Assembly: GCA_944372525.1 (NCBI GenBank) | Contig: CALVZL010000040.1 | Span: 1 to 64,000, forward strand | Reading direction: 5' to 3' | From: an uncultured Clostridia bacterium | Lineage (GTDB): Bacteria > Bacillota > Clostridia > Christensenellales > Borkfalkiaceae | DNA length: 64,000 bases | Shown here: piece by piece, positions 7,120 through 15,836 of the stretch | How positions within the stretch are numbered: the stretch's first letter is position 1 | Layout: each line of letters begins with the position of its first letter | Program-made: the position numbers and the translations under genes | The notes under the pieces: generated by a model | Told to the model about the DNA's origin: nothing | Seen by the model: only the letters and a program-made list of their open reading frames with translations | Databases searched by the model: none

Positions 7120-8589
7120 TTATCCGCCTCCGGAAGGGCGCCGCCCTCCCTGTCTGAGTCTTCGGATGCGCCGTTCTTTGTCCCGCTTCACCGGGCTCTC
7201 CTCCTCATGCAAACTTGCAGGACGCGGGCGGCTCATCAGATAGTAGCGCAACTCGTCCATTGCATGATCGTCCCGCTTTTCGGGGCTCTCTCCGCTCCCC
7301 CAAAAATAGCCCTTAAATTCCCGAATCAGGCAGGTGCAGCAGGAAAAAATGTACAAATTGGGAAGACCGTTTGCAACATTTAAGTAACTTTTCACCTGTG
7401 CGATCCCGCTGAACACGTCTTTGTTGACGCGAGGATTGACGAGGATCCCCCGTTCGTAGAACAATTCCGAAACGCTCTTCGCCGAAGCAAGCGTCCGCTG
7501 TCCCGCGGCAGGATCGATGAGCGCGGAAAGTCTCCCTCTGCCATCCCGTTTCCAGCCGAGACGGTCACTGATCTCATGCAGCGCCCTCGCATGAAAATCA
7601 ACATCTTCTCCCGCGCGGTAGTGTTCGGCAACGACATAGACGTTGCCGTCAAAATCGGTGGCATACCAGTGTGCGGAAAGCGGATTCTTCAGCCCCGGAT
7701 CGATGGAAATGGTATCCTGCCACTCGGTCGGGACGGAAAAAGGTTCGATTACGTGCACGCTTTCGTCAAATTCCGGGTAGACCAGTCCTTCGCGGGTGCA
7801 GAATCTGCCCAGTTTGCGCGCCTGCAGCGTCGTCTCGTCGAGAGACTGTTCCAGCCGCGCAATTTCGCGTTTGGAAAGAAAGGGATTGTCTGCCCACTCC
7901 ATGAACTCATACCAGACCTCGGGATTGTTTCCGCGATTGAGATAGATCTCTTCGTAGACAAACGTCAGCCCCTTGAGCGGCGTCATGGTGCCGAAGATGT
8001 CTCCTTCGCGGTCGAGCACCCGCATCACGCACTCCTCGTAAATCTCCCGCGGCGGCTCCTCGTCGAACCATACGAAATCCAGCGAACTGCCCTGAAACTT
8101 TTCCCTGCCCTGATCGCAGCTCTTGAACCCGATGACGGAAGTCCCGCCGAAGACGTTTTTCACGACGATCTGATCGATGACCCCCGTCTCGGGGGAATCC
8201 TTTCTGCCGCTCGTCATGACGATATCCGCGATCCAGTCGGGGCGCAGATAGTGCAAGATCTTCTTCTGTGCGACGTCCCGCTGTACCTGTGCGGAAAGCG
8301 AGACCACCCAACCAAACAGATCCGGTCTGTTTTTCCGATAGGGATGATTGCCGCGGGCGAGATAGACGCTCTCCGCCGCCCCGCATTCCGTCTTTCCCGA
8401 ACGGTTTCCGCCAAATACCCAGCGATTGCGCTTTTTGCACTTATGAAAAGCGATCTGTTTTTTGTGCCGTTTTTTCCCCGTATTGTAGCGGGCGAGATGG
8501 TCGTGTTCGCTGCGACGCTCCTGTTCGCGTTCGATCTGCCTGATTTTTTCCGTAATTTCGTTCATTTTCGATAAAATAAATTTTTTCAC
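7120..8589 (-). CDS. terL: Phage terminase large subunit
   Basis: 489 residues, motor of DNA packaging. The ATPase part has Walker A GGNRSGKT (60-67) and Walker B LDFVWFDEEPP (170-180) with the catalytic acidic pair, and the coupling motif GTMTPLKG (200-207). The nuclease part has the RNase H-like acidic residues in SIDPG (D297), LIDPAAG and DDHAMDELRY near 445-455. All key residues are intact, so it should be active. The start is uncertain: GTG 8589 or ATG 8565, neither with a clear ribosome site. It is the first gene of the head operon; the divergent gene at 8619 begins 30 bases away. Confidence 0.92.
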   Translation of the reverse strand: MKKFILSKMNEITEKIRQIEREQERRSEHDHLARYNTGKKRHKKQIAFHKCKKRNRWVFGGNRSGKTECGAAESVYLARGNHPYRKNRPDLFGWVVSLSAQVQRDVAQKKILHYLRPDWIADIVMTSGRKDSPETGVIDQIVVKNVFGGTSVIGFKSCDQGREKFQGSSLDFVWFDEEPPREIYEECVMRVLDREGDIFGTMTPLKGLTFVYEEIYLNRGNNPEVWYEFMEWADNPFLSKREIARLEQSLDETTLQARKLGRFCTREGLVYPEFDESVHVIEPFSVPTEWQDTISIDPGLKNPLSAHWYATDFDGNVYVVAEHYRAGEDVDFHARALHEISDRLGWKRDGRGRLSALIDPAAGQRTLASAKSVSELFYERGILVNPRVNKDVFSGIAQVKSYLNVANGLPNLYIFSCCTCLIREFKGYFWGSGESPEKRDDHAMDELRYYLMSRPRPASLHEEESPVKRDKERRIRRLRQGGRRPSGGG

Positions 8590-8611
8590 GCGGACGCGGC
8601 CGCGCTATCAT
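8583..8611 (+). promoter_or_regulatory. Candidate promoter of the 8619 gene (leaderless type)
   Basis: TTTTCA, 17 bases, TATCAT; seven bases separate the -10 box from the ATG at 8619 and no ribosome site is present. The -35 box matches consensus at four positions, so it is weaker than the others of this kind. Confidence 0.45.
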
Positions 8612-8618
8612 AGCGTCT

Positions 8619-9329
8619 ATGAAACGCATGTTCCCTTTTTTCGCCGCTCTTGCGACGCTCATCGGATCAATTTTGCCTGCGCCCGCCTTCTTCGTCCGCG
8701 CCGAAGAGGAACCTCAAACCGCCCGCTATGCCGTTGCGGTAACAGAAAACGTCTGGCTGTATCGGGAAAAAAACGAGGAAAGCGGAATCTTTCTGCTTCC
8801 CGTCTCTTACTACGTGCGGATCCTCGGCGAAGACGAAGAATACTATGAAGCGGAATACTTCGAAGATGCGGCGCCCTATCTCGCGGTGAAAGGATACTGC
8901 AAGAAAGCAGACCTGCAGCTTGTGGATTTTCTGCCCGCGCGCCCCTATCTGCGGCTGGAGCTCGCCGTCTCCTATGTGATCGAGGGGGCTCCTTCCTCCG
9001 CGATGGGAAACGGCTCGTTCGACCGCATCACGCGCACGTTCCTCTATTACGGAACCAGCTACCTCGGCACGACGCGCTTTTATTACGTCTTGTGCGACGG
9101 CGTCTTCGACTACATCCCCGCCACACAGGAACTTGTCTTCGAACGGAATACCGACTACCTTTCTCCGCCCGAGGAACCGCCCGCGGCGGAAAAACCGGAA
9201 GAAGCCGTTTCTTCCCTGACCGGTGCGCACGCCGCCGTCTTGCTCGCAATCGGGCTGTCCGCCGCCGCGATCGCCATCTTCGTTCTCAGAGGAAGAAGAA
9301 ACCCCGTTCCCGATGCCGCGGAGTTCTGA
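8619..9329 (+). CDS. Exported membrane-anchored SH3-like protein
   Basis: 236 residues. A signal peptide (about 1-28, basic start, hydrophobic core, cut near VRAEE), then a beta-rich extracytoplasmic part beginning VTENVWLYREKNEESGIFLLPVSYYVRIL that reads like a bacterial SH3 domain, a proline/glutamate linker (PPEEPPAAEKPEEA), and one C-terminal membrane helix ending in RGRRN. It probably sits on the outer face of the membrane. Function unknown. It has the same plan (signal, SH3-like end, C-terminal helix) as the larger protein at 10011. It lies between the phage late-regulator-like gene and terL, on the opposite strand. Its 3' end overlaps the convergent frame at 9155 by 175 bases. Confidence 0.75.
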   Translation: MKRMFPFFAALATLIGSILPAPAFFVRAEEEPQTARYAVAVTENVWLYREKNEESGIFLLPVSYYVRILGEDEEYYEAEYFEDAAPYLAVKGYCKKADLQLVDFLPARPYLRLELAVSYVIEGAPSSAMGNGSFDRITRTFLYYGTSYLGTTRFYYVLCDGVFDYIPATQELVFERNTDYLSPPEEPPAAEKPEEAVSSLTGAHAAVLLAIGLSAAAIAIFVLRGRRNPVPDAAEF

Positions 9330-9853
9330 CTGCTGCATTGTTCCGCATATAACCGTCTTGTCCGACGTTTCCCAACCACCTTTCGCTCCTCTCCCTTGAG
9401 AAGAACGCGGTAGACGCGAAGAAAGACGGGGAAATTCCGGTACTCCCGCAGAAAATCCTCCTCGGACATCACACGAACACGGAACAAGAGTGCAAGTTTT
9501 TTTAACAATGCGTTCTGACGGCGGAAATAGGTGCGCTCGGAACACGAGAAACCTTTCCCGGAAAACCGGCAGTTCAGTTCTTTTGTTCTGCGAAAATATT
9601 TATATTCGAGCAAAAAGAGCTCTTCTTCTCCGCATACCCGCAATACGGCGTCCATTTTTTCCTTGAGCTCGAGAAGCTGTTCGCTGCGCGCAATCTCCTC
9701 CGCAATCGTTTCCGCCAGTTTCTGCGTATCTGCCGCAGAGCGGAAGGAAAGCAGCGCCTTGATCTCCGCGCCCGCCGCGATCGCTTCCGCCAACTCCTTC
9801 AGCTTCGGGTAAGCGTAGAGCAGCACTTTGATATATTCGTATCCCACCGACAT
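9155..9853 (-). CDS. ArpU/sigma-70 region 4-like phage late regulator candidate
   Basis: 232 residues as read. The N-terminal two thirds are helical with a region 4-like helix-turn-helix: EEELFLLEYKYFRRTKELNCRF then SCSERTYFRRQNALLKKLALLFR. This resembles ArpU/RinA-type activators that switch on phage packaging genes, and the gene stands upstream of the terminase, where such regulators normally sit. After about residue 170 the sequence becomes low-complexity Ala/Ser/Gly and is antisense to the 8619 gene, so the original stop may have been lost; the last 175 bases are doubtful. ATG 9853 is chosen for the GGGGGA before it; a TTG lies four codons upstream. Confidence 0.6.
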   Translation of the reverse strand: MSVGYEYIKVLLYAYPKLKELAEAIAAGAEIKALLSFRSAADTQKLAETIAEEIARSEQLLELKEKMDAVLRVCGEEELFLLEYKYFRRTKELNCRFSGKGFSCSERTYFRRQNALLKKLALLFRVRVMSEEDFLREYRNFPVFLRVYRVLLKGEERKVVGKRRTRRLYAEQCSSQNSAASGTGFLLPLRTKMAIAAADSPIASKTAACAPVREETASSGFSAAGGSSGGER

Positions 9854-9974
9854 TTCCCCCGTCAAATAATGCGAACATTTGTTTGCTTTTTTATCATAGC
9901 ATAAAATCTTGACAGACGGGCTCCGATATGCCGAATTTTTTCAAAAAAATTTCATAAGCTTTTTTTGCAAGCGG

Positions 9975-10003
9975 TTGTTTTTTGCGCGCCCGCGTGTTAT
10001 AAT
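9975..10003 (+). promoter_or_regulatory. Promoter of the beta-propeller gene (leaderless type)
   Basis: TTGTTT, 17 bases, TATAAT. The -10 box ends seven bases before the ATG at 10011, so transcription should begin at or next to the start codon. No ribosome site precedes the ATG. Confidence 0.65.
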
Positions 10004-10010
10004 GGTACAC

Positions 10011-12539
10011 ATGAAACGAACAGCGATTTTCACGATCAGCGCGGCGCTCGCCCTGTCGCTGTGTTCGGGCGCCTTTACGCTCACGGCATTTTCCGCATCG
10101 GCAGAAGAGACGGATCCGGGAAGCGGTCCTTCTCTTTTTCTGCCTTCGAGCTACGAACAATATCTCCCTTTGAAAAATCCTTCCGACGCGGCGATCGGCG
10201 AGGATTATATTGCCGTCGCAGACGGAAGCACGCTCTATCTCTACGACCGCGCGGCAGAACAGTACCGCAGTTACACCCACATCAAAAACGGAGAAGAGCG
10301 TACCATCTCCAAGCTGCAATTTACCGACGACGGAAGGCTTTTCTTTTCCGATCAGGACATGCAGCTCTATCTGTACGACTTCACCGACGACAGCGCGGAA
10401 ATCCAGAGCAACATTCCCTGCTCCACGTTCTTCATCTCGGGCGATCTTCTCTACACGGCAGCGGTTGCCAACAACATCACGACGTTTTATGCGATCTCTC
10501 ACCGAAACGCTGTCCTCTCCTTTGAACAGGCGACGAAGATCGGGGAGATCGACTCCTCCACCGTCACCCCGCGCATGATGATCTACGGCGATACGCTGTA
10601 CTGCGCAATCAATTTTACCGTTCACTATTACCCTTATTCGGAAGACGGAACTTACGGGCATCAGATCACAACGCTCGCGGGCACCACGCCCGTCAATTCT
10701 CTCGCCGCGCTCTACGTCTTTGACGACACCGTCTATTACACCGTCAACGGCACCCAGACGGAAGACGGCTTTTACCGCGCAGAATTGGGCGTCTCCGGAA
10801 CAAAATTGCTTGAGGGAAGCGGATTTACCTCGCTCACTTCAGACGGAGATTCTCTGTACTGCATCAAGGACAGCACCTTGCGGGAACTCAAACTTGACGG
10901 TAGCTCCGCCGCCTATACGGGATATGAAATCGGCGCGGGGTCGGATTCTTTCAATCGCGTTTCCGATGCAGGCGAAACGGCAAAGTCGGGCGATCTGCTC
11001 GTCGTCGCAGACAGCGGAAATTCCCGCGTGCTCGTCTACGACATGGCAGAAAAACAGTATTCTTCCATCCCCTGCTCCGTTGCGCCCTCCTGTGTGGCAA
11101 CGGACGGAGAGATCATCGCGGTCGGCGCCGGAAGAGAAATTTCTCTGTACCGCGTGGGCGAACAAAGCCCTTACTACACGCAGACTTCCCAGAGCACGGT
11201 AACGGGCGTCGCGTGTGTGTACGGAACGTGCTACTACGTCACCGAACATACCTACGGCGTGGCGGAGGACGGATTCGCGGAATTCAATCGCTCCGGTTCT
11301 CCCGTCGCGATTACGAACGACCTGTACGGCAATCTCTATGTCGCAGACTATCAAAACAGGGTGTACCGCTATTCCGAAGCGGAATTTGCCGATTTCAATG
11401 CAACCGGAACACTTGTCACGGACGGCTGGACTCTCCCCGCAGGGTTCTCCTCCCTGCGCGCGGACTACGAAGGAAATCTGTACTGCCTTTCGGGCAGCAC
11501 GCTCATGAAAAACGGCTCCGCGCTTGCGACGGCGACGGGCGACTCCCTCGTCTACCGCGGAGAGAACGCCGCCCCGCCGGATCCCGTCTCCTTTGCCCTC
11601 GGATTTGAAGACGGCTCGATCTACTTCCAGTACGGAGATTTCATCGTCCGTTCGGAAGACGTTTCCTTCCCCACGCTTTCCACGATTGCGGCAGAAAATG
11701 CGTGGACGGAGATCTTCTCCGAACACGACAGCGCGTCGCTCTCCTTTGTCACGGTGCAAAACGATGCCGTCGGCGTGCGCATCGATCTCTCTTCGCTCCA
11801 GGAAGACAGCGAATTTCTCTCCTATCTGTCGCACGGAAGGATTCGGACGGACACCGAAACGGAATTTAGCGAAGGCGTGCTTCTGACCCGTCTCAATTCC
11901 TTCTGTCTCGTTGCCGTCTGCAACGGATACGAGAGCACCGTGTTGCTCTGCTCTGCCTCCGCCTGCACCGAAACCGCCGTGACACGGACGGAGACAGAAC
12001 CGGAAGCGCGCTATCTCTCAAATGCGATCTCTCTCTTTTACTATCCCTGTCTGACCGATTCACTCGCGGCGGAATCGCTTCCCCGCTCTGCGGAAACGAC
12101 CCTCCTCGGAATCCTTTCCGATGCCGCAGGCGGCATGGACTACGGCTATGTGGAATATGTCTCCGACAAAGGCACGATCCGCGGATACCTCCCTCTTTCC
12201 TACCTCAGCGAAACGATCCCTCTTTCCCCCGAGGACGATGTGTACCGCTACGGCTACCTGAAGGCAAACGACGAAGGCATCGTATTCCGTTCGGCAGACG
12301 GAACGCGCGTCACTGTCAGCGAGCGCATCCGCATCAAGATCTACGAAGAAGGCGACGGGCTTTTCCGCGCCTGCTACACGCAGGATGGCGTCCTTTACAC
12401 GGCACAGGTCACCGCCGGGATGCTGGAATCGGGCAGCTCGGACGCGCTTCGCATCAGCATCATGATCATTCTCTGCGTCATCGCCGTCGGGATCGCCGCG
12501 GCATACGTTCTGCTCGTCCCGCGGAAAAACAAGAGATAA
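10011..12539 (+). CDS. Large exported beta-propeller protein with C-terminal membrane anchor
   Basis: 842 residues. Signal peptide at about 1-33 (MKRTAIF start, cut near SASAEE). Residues about 50-560 hold many NHL/PQQ-like blades: YIAVADGSTLYLYDR, RLFFSDQDMQLYLYDF, LLVVADSGNSRVLVYDM, NLYVADYQNRVYRYSE. The region from about 650 to 800 carries SH3-like beta segments (YVEYVSDKGTIRGYLPLSYLS; GLFRACYTQDGVLYTAQV). A single membrane helix and KNKR tail close it. It is therefore an outer-face protein tethered by its C-terminus; ligand unknown. ATG 10011 is preferred because the signal peptide begins there. No catalytic motif is seen. Confidence 0.8.
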   Translation: MKRTAIFTISAALALSLCSGAFTLTAFSASAEETDPGSGPSLFLPSSYEQYLPLKNPSDAAIGEDYIAVADGSTLYLYDRAAEQYRSYTHIKNGEERTISKLQFTDDGRLFFSDQDMQLYLYDFTDDSAEIQSNIPCSTFFISGDLLYTAAVANNITTFYAISHRNAVLSFEQATKIGEIDSSTVTPRMMIYGDTLYCAINFTVHYYPYSEDGTYGHQITTLAGTTPVNSLAALYVFDDTVYYTVNGTQTEDGFYRAELGVSGTKLLEGSGFTSLTSDGDSLYCIKDSTLRELKLDGSSAAYTGYEIGAGSDSFNRVSDAGETAKSGDLLVVADSGNSRVLVYDMAEKQYSSIPCSVAPSCVATDGEIIAVGAGREISLYRVGEQSPYYTQTSQSTVTGVACVYGTCYYVTEHTYGVAEDGFAEFNRSGSPVAITNDLYGNLYVADYQNRVYRYSEAEFADFNATGTLVTDGWTLPAGFSSLRADYEGNLYCLSGSTLMKNGSALATATGDSLVYRGENAAPPDPVSFALGFEDGSIYFQYGDFIVRSEDVSFPTLSTIAAENAWTEIFSEHDSASLSFVTVQNDAVGVRIDLSSLQEDSEFLSYLSHGRIRTDTETEFSEGVLLTRLNSFCLVAVCNGYESTVLLCSASACTETAVTRTETEPEARYLSNAISLFYYPCLTDSLAAESLPRSAETTLLGILSDAAGGMDYGYVEYVSDKGTIRGYLPLSYLSETIPLSPEDDVYRYGYLKANDEGIVFRSADGTRVTVSERIRIKIYEEGDGLFRACYTQDGVLYTAQVTAGMLESGSSDALRISIMIILCVIAVGIAAAYVLLVPRKNKR

Positions 12540-12555
12540 TTTTTCCCGGGTATAT

Positions 12556-12584
12556 TGACTTTATATAAAAACCCTGCTAAAATA
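12556..12584 (+). promoter_or_regulatory. Promoter of the GH43 gene
   Basis: TTGACT, 17 bases, TAAAAT, followed by a leader of about 26 bases with GGCGGAAA before the ATG at 12617. Confidence 0.7.
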
Positions 12585-12616
12585 AATGTGATTACGAGAA
12601 AAGGCGGAAATATAAT

Positions 12617-13615
12617 ATGATCTATCTCTCTCCTTTGGTTCCTCAGCGCGCGGATCCCTATCTCTATAAACATACCGACGGAAAATACTACTTCACTGCG
12701 ACCTGTCCCGCATACGACCATATTGAACTTCGGTGCGCAGACAGCGTAAACGGAATTGCCTCCGCGAAAGCGCGCGTCCTGTGGAAAAAACATGAAAGCG
12801 GACGGATGGCGAGCCATATTTGGGCTCCCGAAATCCACTATGTCATGGGAAAATGGGTGATCTACTTTGCCGCGGGGGAACTTCCCGACATCTGGGAGAT
12901 CCGTCCCTATGTGCTTGTCTGCAAAGGGGACGATCCCATGCGGGACGAATGGGAAGAAGGCGGCATGATCCGGGCGGCGGAAGGAGATCCCTATTCCTTC
13001 ACCGATTTTTCGCTGGACATGACGGTATTCGAACACAGAGGGAAATGGTATGCCATTTGGGCGCAGAAAGTGGGGACCGTCAACGGCATTTCCAACCTCT
13101 ATATTGCCGAATTGGAGACTCCCTCCAAGCTGAAAACGGTACAGGTGCTTCGCACCACCCCAGACTATGACTGGGAACGGGACGGCGGCTTCTGGGTCAA
13201 CGAAGGACCCGCCGTTCTGAAAAACAAGGGTAAGATCTACGTCACCTTCTCTGCTTCCGCGACGGGCGCCTGCTATTGCATGGGATTGCTCCGCGCAGAC
13301 GAAAACGCGGATCTGCTCGATCCGCGCAGCTGGGAAAAGGATCGCTATCCCGTACTCAAAACGGACGAATCCCTCAAAGTTTTCGGTCCCGGTCACAACT
13401 GCTTTGTCAAAGGCGACGAAGACGAGCAGCTCACGTTGCTCCACTTCCGCAGTTACGAAAAGATCACGGGCGACCCGCTCAACGACCATAACCGCCATGC
13501 GCACGTCATGAAGGTGACTTTTACACCCGAAGGCGTTCCGCTGTTCCGGCTGAATGAAAAGGAATTATACAACACCCCGTTCGAAAACGAAAAGCAAAAG
13601 AACATCAACGACTGA
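12617..13615 (+). CDS. Glycoside hydrolase family 43 protein
   Basis: 332 residues forming a single five-bladed propeller domain. Family signatures are RADP with catalytic base Asp13, WAPE (69-72), FSLD with the pKa-modulating Asp134, and NEGP with the general acid Glu196. GH43 enzymes cleave arabinofuranosides or xylosides of plant polysaccharides. There is no signal peptide, so it should act in the cytoplasm on imported oligosaccharides. No carbohydrate-binding module is present. It has its own promoter and is closed by a strong terminator; no sugar transporter is adjacent. Exact substrate cannot be told. Confidence 0.88.
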   Translation: MIYLSPLVPQRADPYLYKHTDGKYYFTATCPAYDHIELRCADSVNGIASAKARVLWKKHESGRMASHIWAPEIHYVMGKWVIYFAAGELPDIWEIRPYVLVCKGDDPMRDEWEEGGMIRAAEGDPYSFTDFSLDMTVFEHRGKWYAIWAQKVGTVNGISNLYIAELETPSKLKTVQVLRTTPDYDWERDGGFWVNEGPAVLKNKGKIYVTFSASATGACYCMGLLRADENADLLDPRSWEKDRYPVLKTDESLKVFGPGHNCFVKGDEDEQLTLLHFRSYEKITGDPLNDHNRHAHVMKVTFTPEGVPLFRLNEKELYNTPFENEKQKNIND

Positions 13616-13618
13616 AAC

Positions 13619-13653
13619 GGCGCCGCGGGGAACCCGCGGCGCCTGCATTTTTT
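13619..13653 (+). terminator. Terminator after the GH43 gene
   Basis: Eleven-bp perfect GC stem (GGCGCCGCGGG / CCCGCGGCGCC) with a GAA loop, then TGCATTTTTT. Confidence 0.92.
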
Positions 13654-13689
13654 ACCCGCAGGCAAAAATGCGTTAAAAAGGAGCCTCGT

Positions 13690-14535
13690 TTGAAATTCTG
13701 TAAGATCTGTTCCGTAATCCTCGCCATATTCACCGCTTTGCTTTCCGTTCTGACTGCGGCGGCGTTTTTTCTCGCCGTCTGCGAAGGGCTTGCCGACAGG
13801 ACGGCGCGTATTCTTCCCTCCTACGCACGGGAAGATCTGACTTCTGTGCTTGCGCAGGAGACGTGGAGCGATGCGGATTACGAGCTTCTGTACCGGCAGA
13901 CCGGACTGGGAAGGGCTGCGCTCGACGCGCTCGGTACGGAGCCCGAACGCATTCTTACCTTTCAGGACGCACTCTTTTATGAAGGCGAGGTCGCGCACGT
14001 TGAGGCGGCGGATACGACCATGCACGACATTGTCGCCAACTACACCGCCCCCGTCGCTCCGCTTGAGGACGGAGACGTCCTCGTGAGTTCCTCCTGCCAC
14101 ACCTTCGGCTGGAGAAACGGACACGCTGCGATCGTTACGAATGCAAAGACACAGACCACCCTCGAGTCGGTCTCGTTGGGCTATAACAGCAGCTTCGGCA
14201 GCGCCGGATGGTTCCGAAGCGCCTCCAACTTCATCGTGCTCCGATTGAAAGAAGAATATGCCGGAAAAGAGGAGCGCGCCGAAATCGCGGCGTGGGCGGC
14301 GGAACACCTCTATGATGTCCCCTATTCCCTTCTTGTGGGATTCACCATTCCCAAAGATCAGGGAGCGGACGTCGCCGCAACGCACTGCAGCCATCTCGTC
14401 TGGTCGGCATACCGTTATTTCGGATTCGACATCGACTCGGACGGCGGTCCCGTCGTCACGGCACGGGATATCGCAAACTCCCCCTATTTCGAAATTGTGC
14501 AGGTCTACGGGTTCGACCCGCTCGAACTATGGTAA
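13690..14535 (+). CDS. YiiX/DUF830-type permuted papain-like hydrolase
   Basis: 281 residues. An N-terminal hydrophobic helix (about 7-30) acts as signal or anchor. The catalytic domain has the YiiX/LRAT-like order: a histidine in GDVLVSS...GWRNGHAAIVT and the downstream cysteine in THCSHLVWSAYRYFGFDIDSD. Such proteins act as cysteine hydrolases on amide or ester bonds, often at the cell envelope; the substrate is unknown. The start is a TTG at 13690 with AAGGAG six bases upstream and a basic hydrophobic N-terminus immediately after. It ends one base before the convergent lipoprotein gene. Confidence 0.75.
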   Translation: MKFCKICSVILAIFTALLSVLTAAAFFLAVCEGLADRTARILPSYAREDLTSVLAQETWSDADYELLYRQTGLGRAALDALGTEPERILTFQDALFYEGEVAHVEAADTTMHDIVANYTAPVAPLEDGDVLVSSSCHTFGWRNGHAAIVTNAKTQTTLESVSLGYNSSFGSAGWFRSASNFIVLRLKEEYAGKEERAEIAAWAAEHLYDVPYSLLVGFTIPKDQGADVAATHCSHLVWSAYRYFGFDIDSDGGPVVTARDIANSPYFEIVQVYGFDPLELW

Positions 14536-14536
14536 T

Positions 14537-14941
14537 TCAAGGCAAAGAAAACTCTGCGCATATTAATCTGCCGCCCGTACAGAAAGCAGCCGTCACGGCA
14601 CCGTGTTCCCGAAACGCGCAAAAGGTCCGTTCCGTCCGCTCTCCCTTTGCGGTAAAAAGGAGTTCTCTCCCGCCTGCGGCAAGCGCATAGCTCCCGGCAT
14701 ATGTTCCGTTTCCGCCCGACGGATCTCTCCACGAGAGCTCAAACCGTCCGTCTCGTCCGAGCACGAGACGGACAAACTCAAATTGCGAAAGGCGGTCTTC
14801 TCCGTTCAGGATCAGTTTGGTACAAAGGTATTCCCCCGCATACGGGCGCGAGACTTCGCCAAGATCGCCCATCTCTTCCACCCGACACCCGGAGAGAAAG
14901 AGACAGGCGAACAGAAACACGGCGGCAAAAAACTTCTTCAT
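14537..14941 (-). CDS. Small lipoprotein of unknown function
   Basis: 134 residues. A clear lipoprotein signal, MKKFFAAVFLFACLFLSGC, with lipobox LSGC; Cys19 would be lipidated. The mature part is beta-rich (YAGEYLCTKLILNGED, RFELSWRDPSGGNGTYAGSYALAAGG), with a lipocalin-like pattern often seen in small surface lipoproteins. No ribosome site is visible before ATG 14941; an in-frame ATG at 14968 has none either. It converges on the YiiX-like gene with one base between stops. Confidence 0.72.
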   Translation of the reverse strand: MKKFFAAVFLFACLFLSGCRVEEMGDLGEVSRPYAGEYLCTKLILNGEDRLSQFEFVRLVLGRDGRFELSWRDPSGGNGTYAGSYALAAGGRELLFTAKGERTERTFCAFREHGAVTAAFCTGGRLICAEFSLP

Positions 14942-14952
14942 AACAAAACTAT

Positions 14953-14981
14953 TTGCAATTTTCGCCATTTCATGTTATGAT
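14953..14981 (+). promoter_or_regulatory. Promoter of the glutamate-kinase-like gene
   Basis: TTGCAA, 17 bases, TATGAT, followed by a short leader with GGGAG ahead of ATG 15004. Confidence 0.75.
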
Positions 14982-15003
14982 GAAACAACGGGAGACATAA
15001 AAT

Positions 15004-15825
15004 ATGGCAACCTTTGATACGGAACTCGTCGGAAAGATCGGCTCGATGGCACTCATTGACCGAGAAGATTGCATGATCGACTATACAAGAGTCGCACGCC
15101 TTTCGCGCGAACTCCGCCCGGGATATATCTGGGTCTCCAGCGGCGCCACAGAGATCGGACGGCTCGACTATCTTTCCCGCAACGGAAAAGAACTGAGCGA
15201 CGAGCAGGCAAAGACAGACTACGCCGCACAAGGGCAGGCAATTTTGATGCAGACTTACCGTCAGTTCATCGATCCGAAATGGTCTGTGCGGCAGGTTTTG
15301 GTAGAGCATCAGCACTTCAACGACGAAAAAAAGAGTGAACATCTCAAATCACTTCTGCTGCGTTGCAGAGACCAAAACGCCATTCCCATCGTCAATTACA
15401 ACGACGCCGTCTCCAACGAAGAAAACCGTCGTTTGGAAATTCTCGCCCTCGCGCACGAACGGACGCGGGTATTCGAATGTGTCGACAATGACGAAACCGC
15501 CGCGCGCATCGCCTGTCTCGTCCGCGCCCGCGTTCTGCTCATTCTGACCAGCGTATTCGGCATCTACGCTGAGCCCGACAACCCGTCCACCCTCATTCCG
15601 CGCATCTCAGGAAAAGATGCATACGAACTGCTCGAAAACATCGAGTCGCTCAAAAAATGCTGTGTCGGTTCCTCGAGAGCGGGTGCAAACGGAGCACGCG
15701 CAAAACTGGAATACGTGAAAGAAGCCGCCGCGCAGGGCACAACGGTCTACATTGCGAGCGCGGCATACTCCATCTCCGAAATCCTGAGCGAGCGCGCCCC
15801 TTCCACCAAGATCTGCATCGGCTAA
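15004..15825 (+). CDS. Glutamate 5-kinase-like amino acid kinase, no PUA domain
   Basis: 273 residues of the amino-acid-kinase fold. Seen: glycine-rich GKIGSMAL near residue 10, WVSSGATEIGR (substrate loop), VNYNDAVSNEE, VDNDETAARIACLVRARVLLILTSVFGIYAEPDNP, and GANGARAKLEYVKEAAAQGTTVYIAS. These match ProB, which phosphorylates glutamate in proline synthesis. The N-terminal motif departs from the usual VVKVGSS form (a methionine follows GS), and the PUA domain of many ProB proteins is absent. No proA or proC is next to it. A different substrate is possible. GGGAG precedes the ATG. Confidence 0.75.
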   Translation: MATFDTELVGKIGSMALIDREDCMIDYTRVARLSRELRPGYIWVSSGATEIGRLDYLSRNGKELSDEQAKTDYAAQGQAILMQTYRQFIDPKWSVRQVLVEHQHFNDEKKSEHLKSLLLRCRDQNAIPIVNYNDAVSNEENRRLEILALAHERTRVFECVDNDETAARIACLVRARVLLILTSVFGIYAEPDNPSTLIPRISGKDAYELLENIESLKKCCVGSSRAGANGARAKLEYVKEAAAQGTTVYIASAAYSISEILSERAPSTKICIG

Positions 15826-15836
15826 CAGGTGACCCC

